Shown: piece after piece, positions 50,312 to 58,433 of the stretch
Layout: each line of letters begins with the position of its first letter
Numbering within the stretch: the stretch's first letter is position 1
DNA from: CAITSH01 sp025356665
GTDB taxonomy: Bacteria > Pseudomonadota > Gammaproteobacteria > Burkholderiales > SG8-39
Reading direction: 5' to 3'
Length of the DNA: 64,000 nucleotides
Assembly (NCBI GenBank): GCA_025356665.1
Contig: JANXRV010000094.1
Span: forward strand, 23,160-87,159
Position numbers and translations under genes: made by a program
The notes under the pieces: model-generated
Seen by the model: the letters and a program-made list of their open reading frames with translations, nothing else
Databases searched by the model: none
What the model was told of the DNA's origin: nothing

Positions 50312-51274
50312 CTAGGCCAGCGATCCGCCGCAACTCGACCCCTGGCCGGCGGTGCAACCGTAGCAATGGTCCTTGACGATGATGGCGTGGCCGTCCAGGT
50401 TGCGACCCACCAAATCCGACAGGTGGATCCGCGGTTTGCCCTCCAGCCTGACGGGCAGATCGAGCATCTGGTTGAAGTCGCAGTCGAACACGAACCCGCG
50501 CCAATCCACCGAGAGCAGCGAACGGCACATCACACCGTCGAGATTTTCTTCCCGGTAGCTGTCGCGCAGCAGGTGCATATAAGCATTGAACTGCCCTTTC
50601 GATACCAGCGTCGAGCCAAAACGCTGTATCGGCATGTTGGCGAGGGTGAAGAGGCGGTTGAAGCTGATGCCAAAAGTGTCGCCCAATACGCGCTTGTATT
50701 CGGCCTCGAGCGCCTGCTGTGGCGGCGGCAATGATGCACCTTGCGGGTTGTAGACGAGGTCCAGCGTGAGACCCGATTCCGCCATGCCGTAGCCGAGTGC
50801 ATTGAGCCGCCGAATGGCGCGGATACTGGTTTCGTACACGCCCTTGCCGCGCTGGCGGTCGACCAGTTCCTCGGTATAGCAGGGCAGTGAGGCGACGATC
50901 TGGACGCCTTCGGCGGCAAGGAACTCGGCCAAGTCCTCATGCCCGGGTTCCTCCAGGATGGTGAGATTGCAGCGATCGATAACGTCCACGTCGAGCCGGC
51001 GCGCGGACGATACCAGGTGGCGAAAATGCACGTTCAGTTCGGGGGCGCCGCCGGTAAGGTCAAGCTGCTTCACGCCAGAGGCCGCAACAAACTCCAGCAC
51101 CGTGTCGACGGTGGCCTTGTCCATCATTTCGGTGCGGGTCGGCCCGGCGTTGACATGGCAATGCACGCAGCTCTGGTTGCACTTGTAGCCGAGGTTGACC
51201 TGCAGCGTTTCCAGGCGTCGGCGGGCGATCGCGGGAAAATCGGAGGCAACGAGAAGCGGCAATGTGGCATGCAT
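50312..51274 (-). CDS. arsS: Radical SAM/Cys-rich protein ArsS (arsenosugar biosynthesis type)
   Basis: A 320-residue radical SAM enzyme. The [4Fe-4S] motif is LGYKCNQSCVHCHVNAGP (CxxxCxxC), followed by LDLTGGAPELNVHF. The C-terminal Cys-rich tail reads HCYGCTAGQGSSCGG. ArsS adds a 5'-deoxyadenosyl group to dimethylated arsenic as the first step to arsenosugars. Many homologues are selenoproteins; here all tail positions are Cys codons (TGC) and no in-frame TGA is present. It heads the minus-strand cluster. ArsM, which would make the methylated substrate, was not found in the window. Confidence 0.88.
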   Translation of the reverse strand: MHATLPLLVASDFPAIARRRLETLQVNLGYKCNQSCVHCHVNAGPTRTEMMDKATVDTVLEFVAASGVKQLDLTGGAPELNVHFRHLVSSARRLDVDVIDRCNLTILEEPGHEDLAEFLAAEGVQIVASLPCYTEELVDRQRGKGVYETSIRAIRRLNALGYGMAESGLTLDLVYNPQGASLPPPQQALEAEYKRVLGDTFGISFNRLFTLANMPIQRFGSTLVSKGQFNAYMHLLRDSYREENLDGVMCRSLLSVDWRGFVFDCDFNQMLDLPVRLEGKPRIHLSDLVGRNLDGHAIIVKDHCYGCTAGQGSSCGGSLA

Positions 51275-51424
51275 GCGGACGGGTTCCCAAAACGGTGGTC
51301 AAATTTTGGACATACGCGGATCTATCTGACTTGGTCGGGCGAACGCGCAAATACTTACGACTAATCGCAGAAATTCTCTGCTGCAGCGATTTTTGCACAG
51401 ATTCATTGCATTCCGCTATTGTGG

Positions 51425-51434
51425 ACTATATAGT
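51425..51434. promoter_or_regulatory. Candidate TetR operator
   Basis: ACTATATAGT is a perfect 10-bp palindrome inside the 208-bp divergent gap between arsS and the TetR-family gene, 48 bp before the latter. The AT-rich core is typical of TetR operators. It could control the tetR operon and perhaps the divergent arsS cluster. Confidence 0.5.
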
Positions 51435-51482
51435 ACAGAATAACTTTCCCGAACGCCTGCCCGTCGCTTCAATCGTTAATCT

Positions 51483-52103
51483 ATGGCCCGCCCACGAGAA
51501 TTTGATACCGACCTTGCGCTGGAACACGCCATGCAGGTGTTCTGGCTGAAAGGCTATGAAGCCACGTCGCTGGATGATTTATGCAATGCAACCGGACTGG
51601 GGCGCTCCAGCCTGTATGCGGCCTTTGGCAGCAAGCAGTCGCTCTACCTGAGCAGCCTTGACCGCTATGAGGACGCGTCGGCGAAACGCATCGCCGCCGC
51701 GCTGGCGCGCCCGCTGCCGTTTCATGCGGCCACGGCAAATTTTCTTGCCGAAATGATCAATGACATTGTCGCCGGCCCCGGACGACGCGGCTGCTTTATC
51801 GGCAACTGCACCGCCGAACTGTCGCGTCACGACCGTACCGCCGCGGCACGGGTAAAACGCAGCCTGGCGCGCATTGAGGCGGCGTTTCGTGACGGCCTTA
51901 TCCGTGCCCGCGAGCGCGGGGAAATCGCCGCGTCAGCCGAAGTCGCCGCGCTGGCGCGATTTTTAACCGCGGGAATACAAGGCCTGCGCCTGGTGGGCAA
52001 AGCCAATCCCGATCGCGACGCCCTCAACGACATTGCCAGAACGATGCTCGGCTGCATTCCAAACCAATCAGCCTGTAAATCAAGCTCAAAACGAGGTCTT
52101 TAA
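51483..52103 (+). CDS. TetR/AcrR family transcriptional regulator
   Basis: A 206-residue regulator. The N-terminal DNA-binding domain reads MARPREFDTDLALEHAMQVF, WLKGYEATSLDDLCNATGLG and RSSLYAAFGSKQSLYL. GRRGCFIGNCTAELSRHD in the ligand domain matches a TetR subgroup with C-terminal domain TetR_C-like. It is followed by a peroxiredoxin-like and an AhpD-like gene, so it probably controls a redox or detoxification set. Ligand unknown. Confidence 0.88.
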   Translation: MARPREFDTDLALEHAMQVFWLKGYEATSLDDLCNATGLGRSSLYAAFGSKQSLYLSSLDRYEDASAKRIAAALARPLPFHAATANFLAEMINDIVAGPGRRGCFIGNCTAELSRHDRTAAARVKRSLARIEAAFRDGLIRARERGEIAASAEVAALARFLTAGIQGLRLVGKANPDRDALNDIARTMLGCIPNQSACKSSSKRGL

Positions 52104-52155
52104 GACACCAGCCCGGAACAACAGAACCATCCACTGCATAACGAAAGGATCAAAC

Positions 52156-52683
52156 ATGAGCGTTAAACCCCGCACACCCGTTCCCGCCCTTGAATGCGAC
52201 CTGGTCGGCGGCGGCCACTGGTCGCTGGCGGCGCAAAAACCGCAGAATTTCACCATGGTCGTCGTCTATCGCGGCCTGCATTGCCCGGTATGCCGCAAGT
52301 ACACCAGCGAACTGAACGGCATGATCGACGAGTTCGCCAAACGCGGTGTCACCACCATCGTCACCAGCACCGACCCGGCCGATCGCGCCGAGCAGGCCAA
52401 GACGCAATGGGGGTTGCCGAAGCTTGATATCGGCTACGGCATTTCCATCGAGACGGCGCGGCAGTGGGGTTTATTCATTTCAACGAGCCGCGGGCTGACC
52501 TCGGCCGGCATTGAGGAGCCGGCGCTGTTTGCGGAGCCCGGACTGTTCCTCGTAAAACCCGACGGCACGCTGTACTGGTCGTCGGTGTCGACCATGCCCT
52601 TCGCGCGACCGCATTTTGGCGAAATTCTCCAGGCCATCGATTTTGTCGTGAGCAAGAACTATCCGGCGCGCGGCGAAGCCTGA
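52156..52683 (+). CDS. Peroxiredoxin-like (AhpC/TSA fold) protein
   Basis: A 175-residue thioredoxin-fold protein. The redox motif is YRGLHCPVCRKYTSELN (CPVC) and the surrounding pattern (FTMVVVYRG, GVTTIVTSTDPADRAEQAKTQWG) is that of the AhpC/TSA-family peroxiredoxin-like proteins. The C-terminal part lacks a second conserved Cys. ACGAAAGGATCAAAC holds the ribosome site for the chosen ATG; the longer upstream frame overlaps tetR. Reductant unknown; the AhpD-like gene follows 27 bp later. Confidence 0.85.
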   Translation: MSVKPRTPVPALECDLVGGGHWSLAAQKPQNFTMVVVYRGLHCPVCRKYTSELNGMIDEFAKRGVTTIVTSTDPADRAEQAKTQWGLPKLDIGYGISIETARQWGLFISTSRGLTSAGIEEPALFAEPGLFLVKPDGTLYWSSVSTMPFARPHFGEILQAIDFVVSKNYPARGEA

Positions 52684-52710
52684 TCCAAACCCTTTCCAAG
52701 AGAGCCCATC

Positions 52711-53334
52711 ATGAACAAACGCCAGTTACCCACCCCGCGGATGCAGCCGCTGCCCGAATCGCACACGCCGGAACTCAAGGAGCAATTCGAGACCTCGCGC
52801 AAGAACCTCGGCTTCGTCCCGAACAGCGTGTTGATCATGCAGCGAAAGCCCAAACTGGTAAAAGCGTTCGCGCAGATGTATGCCGCGGTCTGGGACCCGG
52901 AGAGTGAAGTCGAAGTCGGCTTCAAGCGGCTGATCGCCCACATGGCCAGCCGCGCCGCCGGCTGCCAGTACTGCATGGCGCACACCGCGGGGGGCGCACT
53001 GCACAAGGGCGTCGATGAGGCAAAAGTCGCCGCCATCTGGGAATACAATTCCAGCCCGCTTTATTCCGCAGCCGAACGGGTGGCGCTGGATTTTGCCCTC
53101 GCCGCCGGCGCCGTGCCCAATGACGTCACCGACGAAATGTTTGCGCAACTGCGCCAACACTGGTCGGAAAACCAGATCGTCGAAATCGTCGGCGTCATAT
53201 CAATGTTCGGTTTTCTCAACCGCTGGAACGACACCTTCGCAACGCCGCTTGAGGCCGAACCGGTGGCGGTCGGCGAAAAATTTCTCGCCGCCCACGGCTG
53301 GGATGCGGCAAAACACCATCGCGAACCCGCCTAG
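52711..53334 (+). CDS. Carboxymuconolactone decarboxylase / AhpD-like protein
   Basis: A 207-residue protein of the CMD superfamily. The redox-active motif is GCQYCMAHTAGGALHKGV (C-x2-C-x3-H), typical of AhpD-like peroxidase partners. The rest (FVPNSVLIMQRKPKLVKAFAQM, VEIVGVISMFGFLNRWNDTF) fits the wider alkylhydroperoxidase family. Linked to the peroxiredoxin-like gene, so probably reduces it or acts on peroxides. Confidence 0.88.
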   Translation: MNKRQLPTPRMQPLPESHTPELKEQFETSRKNLGFVPNSVLIMQRKPKLVKAFAQMYAAVWDPESEVEVGFKRLIAHMASRAAGCQYCMAHTAGGALHKGVDEAKVAAIWEYNSSPLYSAAERVALDFALAAGAVPNDVTDEMFAQLRQHWSENQIVEIVGVISMFGFLNRWNDTFATPLEAEPVAVGEKFLAAHGWDAAKHHREPA

Positions 53335-53383
53335 GCCGCCCAAGGCATAGACTGCGCTTTCATGACTGGCTGAAAGCAGACCC

Positions 53384-55474
53384 GTGTCCCGCCTGTTCTC
53401 CAACAAGGATCGCCCGTTTGACATGGGCATCCTGCCGACCGAGTTGATTGCGCGCGACGCCGCCGCCCCGGTCGCGGATGCGCGCATGCCCGGCGACGCC
53501 CTCCCGGCCGGCGCGCATTCGCTCGCCGGCGCCCTGCCCGAGTACCGCGAGCTGTTCGCAAAATACCTTCGTGGCGTTCCGGCGGCGGCACGCGCGCCGG
53601 TCCCCGACGACCTGCTGGCGCGCAGCCGCAACCTCAAGGCGTCGGCGTATTTTCTTGACGCTACGCTCGCCGGCGTGTGTGAAATCGACGCCACGGACTG
53701 GACTGCCCCGGAACACCCCGCCCATACCCATGCCCTGGTGTTCCTGGTCGAATTCGGGCGCGAACCGCGCGCCGGTGAATCCGGCGCCGACTGGATTTGC
53801 GGCAGCAACGCCGGGCGCACCGATTTACGCTGCGCAGAACTGGCGGTGGTACTCGCAGGCTATGTGCGCGCACTCGGCTGGCAGGCGCAGGGTCATGTCG
53901 CGGGTGACACGCTGGTTTCGCTGGAGCGCCTGGGCCAGCGCGCCGGCATCGTGCGCGCCGCCAAGGGCGTGCTCAAGGCGCCTTTTGTCAGCCGCGGTTT
54001 CAGGCTGGGTGTGATAACGACCGATTTCGCCCTCGCCGCAGACACCGCCATCGCTGCCGGGGCCGCGCTTGACTGGCCTGACGCCGACGCCTACATGGGC
54101 CGCATGGGCACGCGGCCGGGCTGGACCGACGCCGAACTTGCGTCGCGCCCGCTGCACCTGGGCCGCTACGCAATGGAAAAAATCAAACGCGTCGACAAGC
54201 CCACCACGCTGATCATCCCCGAAGAGGTACAACGCGTCCCCAAGCGCGCTGATTTGTTCACCCGCGCGCTGGCCGGGGACCTGGGCGAAAAACCAAAACA
54301 CGAACGCACGCGTTTCGCTGTAAAGCATCCGCTCGCCTATGCCATGACACCGCTGATACGCAACATGGTGCCGCTGCAAGGTTCGCGCGAGCCGCTTCCA
54401 CCAACCGGGTTGGGCGGCGACTTGTCGGACCCGAAAAAGAACGCCGAAGCCATCAAGGCCCTCGGTTACTACCTTGGCGCCGACCTGGTGGGCATTTGCA
54501 AGGCCGAGCCGTGGATGTATTACTCGCACGATGAAAATGAGGGCAAGCCGATCACGCCCTACCATCCCTACGCCGTGGTGATGCTGCTTGACCAGGGTTT
54601 TGAAACCATGGAGGGCGCCTCGGGTGACGACTGGATTTCTGGCGCGCAATCGATGCGCGGCTATATGCGCGGCGCCCACCTCGCCGGCGTGATGGCGGCA
54701 CACCTGCGGCGCATGGGCTGTTCGGCGCGCGTGCATTCGAATGCGCACAGCGAGGTGCTACACATCCCGGCGGTGCTGATGGCCGGCCTGGGCGAGTTGT
54801 CGCGCATCGGCGAGCTGGTCCTCAACCCCTTTCTCGGGCCGCGCTCCAAGTCGATCGTGTTTACCACCGACCTCGCGCTCGAAACCGACAAGCCGATCGA
54901 CTTCGGCCTGCAGGCCACCTGCAACATGTGTCTCAAGTGCGCGCGCGAATGCCCGTGCAACGCCATCCCGTTCGGCCCCAAGGTGATGTACAACGGCTAC
55001 GAGATCTGGAAGCCGGACGTGGAAAAATGTGGCAAGTACCGGCTGACCAACATGAAGGGGTCGGCCTGCGGGCGCTGCATGAAAACCTGTCCCTACAATC
55101 GCGAAGACCTGGTCGAATCGGAGCGCCTGTTGTGGCTGTCTATCAACACGCCCTCCGCGCGCAAGGCCCTTATCGACTATGACGACAGCGTCGGCGGCGG
55201 GGTGCGCAACCCGGTGAAGCGCTGGTGGTTCGACCTTGAGATCGTCGATGGCGTCGCCGTCACCCCGCGCGGCGTGAACGAGCGCGACCTGTCGCCCGGT
55301 CGCGATGAAAAACTCGGGTCGACGCAAAAGCTGGCGTTTTTCCCGCCTGCGTTGCAACCCGCGGGCGGCACGAAAATGGACACCATCGTGCCGATGGACC
55401 GCCAGGCCGGCATCGCCGCCTACGCCGCGGCCGAGTCGCCGGCAATGGCGAGAAAGCGCGCCAAGACGACTTAG
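53384..55474 (+). CDS. Reductive dehalogenase homologue, soluble non-respiratory type
   Basis: A 696-residue protein beginning at GTG with MSRLFSNKDRPFDMG, as in NpRdhA/BhbA-like dehalogenases. A B12-binding region precedes GPRSKSIVFTTDLALE. Two [4Fe-4S] ferredoxin motifs follow: C513-x2-C516-x2-C519-x3-C523 and C562-x2-C565-x3-C569, with Cys549 between. There is no twin-arginine leader and no RdhB anchor gene, so it is cytosolic. Such proteins use cobalamin to remove halogens from aryl compounds, or may have other reductive roles. It lies 49 bp after the AhpD-like gene. Substrate unknown. Confidence 0.82.
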   Translation: MSRLFSNKDRPFDMGILPTELIARDAAAPVADARMPGDALPAGAHSLAGALPEYRELFAKYLRGVPAAARAPVPDDLLARSRNLKASAYFLDATLAGVCEIDATDWTAPEHPAHTHALVFLVEFGREPRAGESGADWICGSNAGRTDLRCAELAVVLAGYVRALGWQAQGHVAGDTLVSLERLGQRAGIVRAAKGVLKAPFVSRGFRLGVITTDFALAADTAIAAGAALDWPDADAYMGRMGTRPGWTDAELASRPLHLGRYAMEKIKRVDKPTTLIIPEEVQRVPKRADLFTRALAGDLGEKPKHERTRFAVKHPLAYAMTPLIRNMVPLQGSREPLPPTGLGGDLSDPKKNAEAIKALGYYLGADLVGICKAEPWMYYSHDENEGKPITPYHPYAVVMLLDQGFETMEGASGDDWISGAQSMRGYMRGAHLAGVMAAHLRRMGCSARVHSNAHSEVLHIPAVLMAGLGELSRIGELVLNPFLGPRSKSIVFTTDLALETDKPIDFGLQATCNMCLKCARECPCNAIPFGPKVMYNGYEIWKPDVEKCGKYRLTNMKGSACGRCMKTCPYNREDLVESERLLWLSINTPSARKALIDYDDSVGGGVRNPVKRWWFDLEIVDGVAVTPRGVNERDLSPGRDEKLGSTQKLAFFPPALQPAGGTKMDTIVPMDRQAGIAAYAAAESPAMARKRAKTT

Positions 55475-55513
55475 CGAAGGCACCGGCGTAATCCCGGCAT
55501 AGCCGCAGCGCCA

Positions 55514-55525
55514 ATGCACTAACAT
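55514..55525 (+). promoter_or_regulatory. Shared 12-mer motif upstream of the NADH dehydrogenase-SelD gene
   Basis: ATGCACTAACAT, preceded by GCCGCAGC at 55502-55509, is repeated from 39821-39842. If TAACAT is the -10 box the transcript would start near 55532, 46 bp before the ATG. Confidence 0.4.
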
Positions 55526-55577
55526 TCGCCTTTCGCGCATTTCGTGCGCGCGTCCAGTACAGAAAAAGGGCTTGGCA

Positions 55578-57869
55578 ATGCAATCGCCGGATCAACCGGT
55601 TCTCAGGGATATCGTGCTCGTTGGCGGCGGTCACAGCCATGTCGGCGTGCTCAGGCGCTTTGCCATGCGGCCCGAGCCGGGCGTGCGCCTGACGGTAATC
55701 TGCCGCGATACCCACACGCCCTACTCGGGCATGCTGCCCGGCTATATCGCCGGACACTACAGCTACGACGAAGTGCACATCGACTTGTCGCGACTGGCGC
55801 GATTTGCCGGCGCGCGGTTTTTCCGCGACGAAGCGACCGGCCTGAATCGCACCGCGGGCAAAGTGCTGTGCCGCAACCGCCCGCCGGTGCCCTACGACCT
55901 GCTGTCCATCAACATCGGTTCGACACCGCAAATGGACAATGTGGCCGGCGCGGCCGAACACGCGGTGGCGGTGAAACCGATCAACGGCTTTGACGCGCGC
56001 TGGCGCCTGCTGCTCGAGCGCGTGCGCAATCACGCCGGGACGACGCGTATTGCCGTGGTCGGCGCCGGCGCCGGCGGGGTCGAGCTGACATTGGCCATGC
56101 AATACCGCCTGCGCAACGAATTGCGCGCGGCACGGCGTGATCCGGACGAACTCGTTTTTCACCTGCTGACCGCGAGCGCAAGCATCCTGCCGACCCACAA
56201 CGCCGCGGTGCGCCGAACATTCGAGCGCGTGCTGGCCGAACGCGGCGTCAGCGTTCATTGCAATGCCGAGGTCAATCGCGTGTCGGCGACCAGCGTGCAG
56301 ACGGCGGACGGCGAAACACTGGACGCCGACGAGATCGTCTGGGTCACCCGCGCCGGCGGCGCGCCGTGGCTGCGCCAAACCGGGCTTGCCCTGGACGCCG
56401 AAGGCTTCATCCAGGTCAACGATAGGCTGCAAAGCGTCACCGATAACAAGGTGTTTGCCGCCGGCGACATTGCCGCCATGCTCAACTACCCGCTGGAAAA
56501 AGCCGGCGTATTCGCCGTGCGCCAGGGCCCGCCGCTGGCGGAGAACCTGCGCCGCGCCGTGGCAGGACGGGCGCTCAAGCCCTATCACCCGCAACGCCGC
56601 TGGCTGGCGCTGATCAGCACCGGCGACCGTTATGCCGTGGCTTCGCGCGGCGGACTGGGTATCGCCCTTAAGGGCGCCTGGGTGTGGCACTGGAAGGACT
56701 GGATAGACCGCCGCTTCATGCGCAGGTTCAGCGAATTCCCGGACATGCAGGACAAGAGCACGCAAGCTGCGGCGCCGACGGTGAAACTCGACACGGCGGA
56801 GGCGGCGCAAGCCATTTCTGCCATCGCCATGCGCTGCGGCGGCTGCGGCGCAAAAGTCGGCGCCACGGTGCTCTCTCGCGCGCTCGGTGCGCTTATGCCG
56901 GTCGATCGCGACGATGTGCTCATCGGCCTGCACGCACCCGACGACGCCGCGGTGGTGCGCGTGCCACCGGGCAAGGCGATGGTCCATTCGGTGGATTTTT
57001 TCCGCGCCTTTGTCGACAACCCCTACCTGTTTGGCAAGGTCGCGGCCAACCACGCCCTGGGCGATATTTTCGCCATGGGCGCCGAGGCGCAGTCGGCCAC
57101 CGCCATTGTCACTGTGCCGCCCGGCCTTGAAGCCAAGGTCGAGGACGAGTTGTTCCAGATGATGTCCGGTGCGATTGAAGTGCTCAATGCGGCCAATTGC
57201 GCCCTGGTCGGTGGCCACACCGGCGAGGGTCGCGAGCTGGCCCTTGGATTTGCCGTCAACGGACTCATCGACGAGGACATTGCCGCGGTGATGAAAAAAA
57301 GCGGTATGCGTCCCGGCGAGGTGCTGATCCTGACCAAGCCCATAGGCACCGGCACGCTGTTTGCCGCGCATGCCAGACTGCAGGCGCGCGGCCGCTGGAT
57401 AGACGCCGCCCTCGTCTCGATGTGCCAGTCCAACCGCCTTGGTGCGCAATGCCTGCGCGAGCACGGCGCCAGCGCCTGCACCGATCTGACCGGCTTTGGC
57501 CTGCTCGGCCACCTGGTGGAAATGACGCGGCCCTCTGGCGTGGATGCCGAACTCGACCTCGCGGCCCTGCCACTACTCGAGGGCGCGGAAGAGACCAGCG
57601 CTGCCGGCATCCTGAGTTCGCTGCAGCCGGCCAATGTGCGCTTGCGCCGCGCGCTGCGCAACCAGGCCGAAGCGTCGGGCCATCCGCGCTATGCGCTGAT
57701 TTTTGACCCGCAGACCGCCGGCGGCCTGCTCGCCAGCGTGCCGGCGGCGAACGCCGGGGCTTGCCTCGCCGCCCTTCGCGCGCTCGGTTACGTCCATGCC
57801 GCGGCCATCGGCCGGGTGCTGGCCGAGAGCGGGGCGCTCGAACCTATCTTACTGACCGGCCTGCATTAG
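55578..57869 (+). CDS. selD: NADH dehydrogenase-like flavoprotein fused to selenide, water dikinase SelD
   Basis: A 763-residue fusion. About 1-375 is a type II NADH dehydrogenase/sulfide-quinone-reductase-like flavoprotein (DIVLVGGGHSHVGVLRRF, THNAAVRRTFERVLAERGV, GDIAAMLNYPLEKAGVF). About 410-763 is SelD, which makes selenophosphate from selenide and ATP. The catalytic pair is Cys423-x2-Lys426 in RCGGCGAKVGATV; DDAAVVRVPPGKAMVHSVDFF and LVGGHTGEGRELALGF are SelD motifs. The start ATG (AAGGG upstream) replaces the TTG two codons earlier. Supplies selenium for selenoproteins or selenouridine; no selA/selB are in view. Confidence 0.92.
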   Translation: MQSPDQPVLRDIVLVGGGHSHVGVLRRFAMRPEPGVRLTVICRDTHTPYSGMLPGYIAGHYSYDEVHIDLSRLARFAGARFFRDEATGLNRTAGKVLCRNRPPVPYDLLSINIGSTPQMDNVAGAAEHAVAVKPINGFDARWRLLLERVRNHAGTTRIAVVGAGAGGVELTLAMQYRLRNELRAARRDPDELVFHLLTASASILPTHNAAVRRTFERVLAERGVSVHCNAEVNRVSATSVQTADGETLDADEIVWVTRAGGAPWLRQTGLALDAEGFIQVNDRLQSVTDNKVFAAGDIAAMLNYPLEKAGVFAVRQGPPLAENLRRAVAGRALKPYHPQRRWLALISTGDRYAVASRGGLGIALKGAWVWHWKDWIDRRFMRRFSEFPDMQDKSTQAAAPTVKLDTAEAAQAISAIAMRCGGCGAKVGATVLSRALGALMPVDRDDVLIGLHAPDDAAVVRVPPGKAMVHSVDFFRAFVDNPYLFGKVAANHALGDIFAMGAEAQSATAIVTVPPGLEAKVEDELFQMMSGAIEVLNAANCALVGGHTGEGRELALGFAVNGLIDEDIAAVMKKSGMRPGEVLILTKPIGTGTLFAAHARLQARGRWIDAALVSMCQSNRLGAQCLREHGASACTDLTGFGLLGHLVEMTRPSGVDAELDLAALPLLEGAEETSAAGILSSLQPANVRLRRALRNQAEASGHPRYALIFDPQTAGGLLASVPAANAGACLAALRALGYVHAAAIGRVLAESGALEPILLTGLH

Positions 57870-58006
57870 GATGAACTTAAAATGGCACACTTGGCGCGTA
57901 CCGCTCTAGCCACCCTAGGTGCATTGGTGCCATCGGACTATAAACCGGCTTGCCTTGGTTGAGTCCATGCGGCCGAACTAAAAGCCTTTTCGCGACACCG
58001 GGAAAG

Positions 58007-58040
58007 TTGTAAGGAATGCCAAACCTCCGCCGACCAACGG
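58007..58040 (+). promoter_or_regulatory. ECF-sigma-type promoter of the bufferin operon
   Basis: TTGTAA (58007-58012) and CGACCAACGG (58031-58040) are 18 bp apart, matching the orphan precursor promoter at 38219-38251. The downstream leader would be about 52 nt before bufA1. Confidence 0.65.
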
Positions 58041-58096
58041 CCGGGAACAGCTTTCCCGCAACTACTTCGTCAATTCACAATCATTGGAGGCATCAA

Positions 58097-58390
58097 ATGA
58101 ACCAGCAAACCCTTATCCGCAGCGCCCTCGCCGGACTTATCGCTGTTGGCACGCTTGCCGCCGGCACCGCCACCGCCCAGGACAAGGCCGGGGCCAAGGA
58201 AAAATGCTTTGGTATCGCCAAAGCCGGCCAGAACGATTGCGCCAACGCCGCCGGCACCCACTCCTGCGCCGGCCAGTCCAAGACCGACATGGGTGCCGAC
58301 GAGTGGAAATACACCGCCAAGGGCACCTGCGAAAAAATGGGCGGCAAGCTCACCAGCGCCATGAACAAGAAAATGGACAAGAAGTCCTGA
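58097..58390 (+). CDS. bufA1: Bufferin precursor peptide BufA1 (DUF2282)
   Basis: A 97-residue RiPP precursor. Signal peptide RSALAGLIAVGTLAAGTATAQ; core with Cys in EKCFGIAKAGQNDCA, HSCAGQSKTDMGADEW and KGTCEKMGGK. In known bufferins these Cys are turned by the MNIO enzyme into thiooxazole-type rings, making a copper-chelating peptide. GGAGG at 58086-58090 is a strong ribosome site. Directly upstream of bufB. A second precursor lies at 37872. Confidence 0.9.
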   Translation: MNQQTLIRSALAGLIAVGTLAAGTATAQDKAGAKEKCFGIAKAGQNDCANAAGTHSCAGQSKTDMGADEWKYTAKGTCEKMGGKLTSAMNKKMDKKS

Positions 58391-58433
58391 AACGGCGTGA
58401 TTGACGGGGCTTCAGGTGCGCGGTGCAATTGGC

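Noticed and set aside
50312..50360. Possible selenocysteine in the ArsS tail
   Set aside because: The Cys-rich tail reads through TGC codons and ends in TAG; no in-frame TGA is present.
55260..57512. 750-residue minus-strand frame opposite the SelD fusion
   Set aside because: It is a shadow of a GC-rich gene: composition is His/Arg/Gly-rich without a family match, and the plus-strand gene is well supported.
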